Shown: piece by piece, positions 63,414-64,000 of the stretch
Layout of the letters: every line of letters starts with the position of its first letter
Numbering within the stretch: position 1 is the stretch's first letter
Assembly (NCBI GenBank): GCA_021791415.1
Contig: JAJYWQ010000050.1
Location: forward strand, 42,328 to 106,327
DNA from: a bacterium
GTDB lineage: Bacteria; Chloroflexota; Dormibacteria; Aeolococcales; Bog-877
DNA: 64,000 nucleotides
Direction of reading: 5' to 3'
Notes under the pieces: generated by a model
Seen by the model: the letters and a program-made list of their open reading frames with translations, nothing else
Told to the model about the DNA's origin: nothing
Databases searched by the model: none
Position numbers and translations under genes: made by a program

Positions 63414-64000
63414 GTGGCCCGGAAGCCGGCGGATGCGGAGTCGCTGGCGGCGATCCTGGAAGAGAACGCCGCTGTCGTGGTTCGGGCGCTGCGCGAGGGA
63501 TCGGGGGCCAAGGCCCTCGGGGCGCTCACCGCCTCCTTGAGCCTCGAGGGCGTGACCGCGGAGGCGACCCGCGGCCTGGTCGCTGCGGCGCGGGCCGAGG
63601 GGCACACCTGGTCGGAGATCGGGCAGGTGCTCCGCATCACCAGGCAGGGGGCCCAGAAGCGGTTTCGGACGGAGATGGCCATGGAAGGACGGGAACTGAC
63701 GGGCAGGGCGGAGGACGCCCTGGAGGCGCTGCGGCTGTGGTCGGCGGGTGAGGGGCAGGAGCTGGTCGGGCGCTTCGACACGACGATGAAGGGGAGGCTG
63801 GACGCCCGGGGACTCGCCTCCGCATGGGGCAAGGTGGAGGCGCTGTCGGGCCGGCTGCTCACGATGGGCAGGCCCACGGCGACACAGCGGGGCCCCCACC
63901 AGGTGGTCGACGTCCCGCTGGCCTTCGAGCGCGGTCCCATGAAGGGACGGGTGGCGTTCGACGCCCAAGGCAAGATCAGCGGGCTCTTCGTCCTCTACCC
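63414..64000 (+). CDS. HTH plus DUF3887-like protein, cut by the window end
   Basis: Partial, about 195 aa seen. The HTH is near residues 63-85 (EGHTWSEIGQVLRITRQGAQ). A DUF3887-like NTF2-type domain begins near 100 (EDALEALRLWSAGEGQELVG, then DTTMKGRLDARGLASAWGKV) and is still open at the window edge. The leaderless GTG is placed by TTGACA/TAGCAT spacing. A palindrome on its -35 suggests it represses itself. Confidence 0.8.
   Translation, partial: MARKPADAESLAAILEENAAVVVRALREGSGAKALGALTASLSLEGVTAEATRGLVAAARAEGHTWSEIGQVLRITRQGAQKRFRTEMAMEGRELTGRAEDALEALRLWSAGEGQELVGRFDTTMKGRLDARGLASAWGKVEALSGRLLTMGRPTATQRGPHQVVDVPLAFERGPMKGRVAFDAQGKISGLFVLY

Overview
The window is about 70% GC, almost fully coding, and bacterial. 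It carries a chromosome-replication-origin neighbourhood: parS-parA-parB (15.4-17.1 kb), the lipoprotein-jag-yidC-yidD-rnpA-rpmH cluster (19.8-22.9 kb, minus strand) and dnaA-dnaN-recF-dciA (26.0-30.2 kb, plus strand). The very high GC, frequent GTG/TTG starts, two-subunit glycine dehydrogenase, MshA-like glycosyltransferase, DUF664/DinB proteins and many leaderless promoters fit a high-GC Terrabacteria lineage such as Dormibacterota, Chloroflexota or a deep actinobacterial relative. This placement is an inference; no 16S rRNA or tRNA gene was seen.

Layout. 0.1-2.7 kb: an esterase, then an ECF sigma factor with a small repeat-tailed membrane protein. 2.7-9.6 kb: one tightly overlapping minus-strand operon, in transcription order a degenerate sigma-like protein, gcvT, gcvH, gcvPA, gcvPB, pyrE, a lipoprotein and pcm. 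9.7-17.1 kb: zwf, an SH3-tail protein, a FemX-like transferase, NfeD/SPFH/cyanophycinase-like genes and parAB. 17.3-23.6 kb: lepB, ndk, an M16 peptidase and the membrane-insertion/RNase P/L34 cluster. 23-25.7 kb: small accessory genes separating rpmH from dnaA. 26-30.2 kb: replication genes. 30-41.4 kb: glycosyltransferases, GNAT/FemX-type transferases, an Orn/Lys/Arg-type decarboxylase and a DUF4388/Ig-propeller lipoprotein/menA operon. 41-54 kb: TetR/SDR, DinB, PIN, folP-folK, an EF-G-like GTPase, pirin and a toxin-antitoxin-like pair. 53-64 kb: a TetR-controlled ABC exporter, hydrolases, a Nudix/macrodomain pair, a PfkB kinase, mgsA with an MBL hydrolase, and a self-regulating HTH-DUF3887 gene cut by the window end.

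The most unusual signal is in translation initiation. At least fourteen genes have a TANNNT-like -10 hexamer ending 6-7 nt before the start codon, which implies leaderless mRNAs. Operons are joined by NTGA stop/start overlaps (ATGA, GTGA), and in four cases (pcm, cyanophycinase-like, Ig/propeller lipoprotein, PfkB kinase) the only start that keeps the conserved N-terminus is CTG in a CTGA overlap. Two genes, rpmH (L34) and a MurG/MGDG-synthase-like glycosyltransferase, have a good Shine-Dalgarno sequence and no start other than ATC. Automatic gene callers would miss or shorten all six.

Several promoters carry inverted repeats that suggest local autoregulation: parS on the parAB -35, two TetR-type operators, a pirin-promoter palindrome, a toxin-antitoxin operator and a palindrome overlapping the -35 of the last gene.
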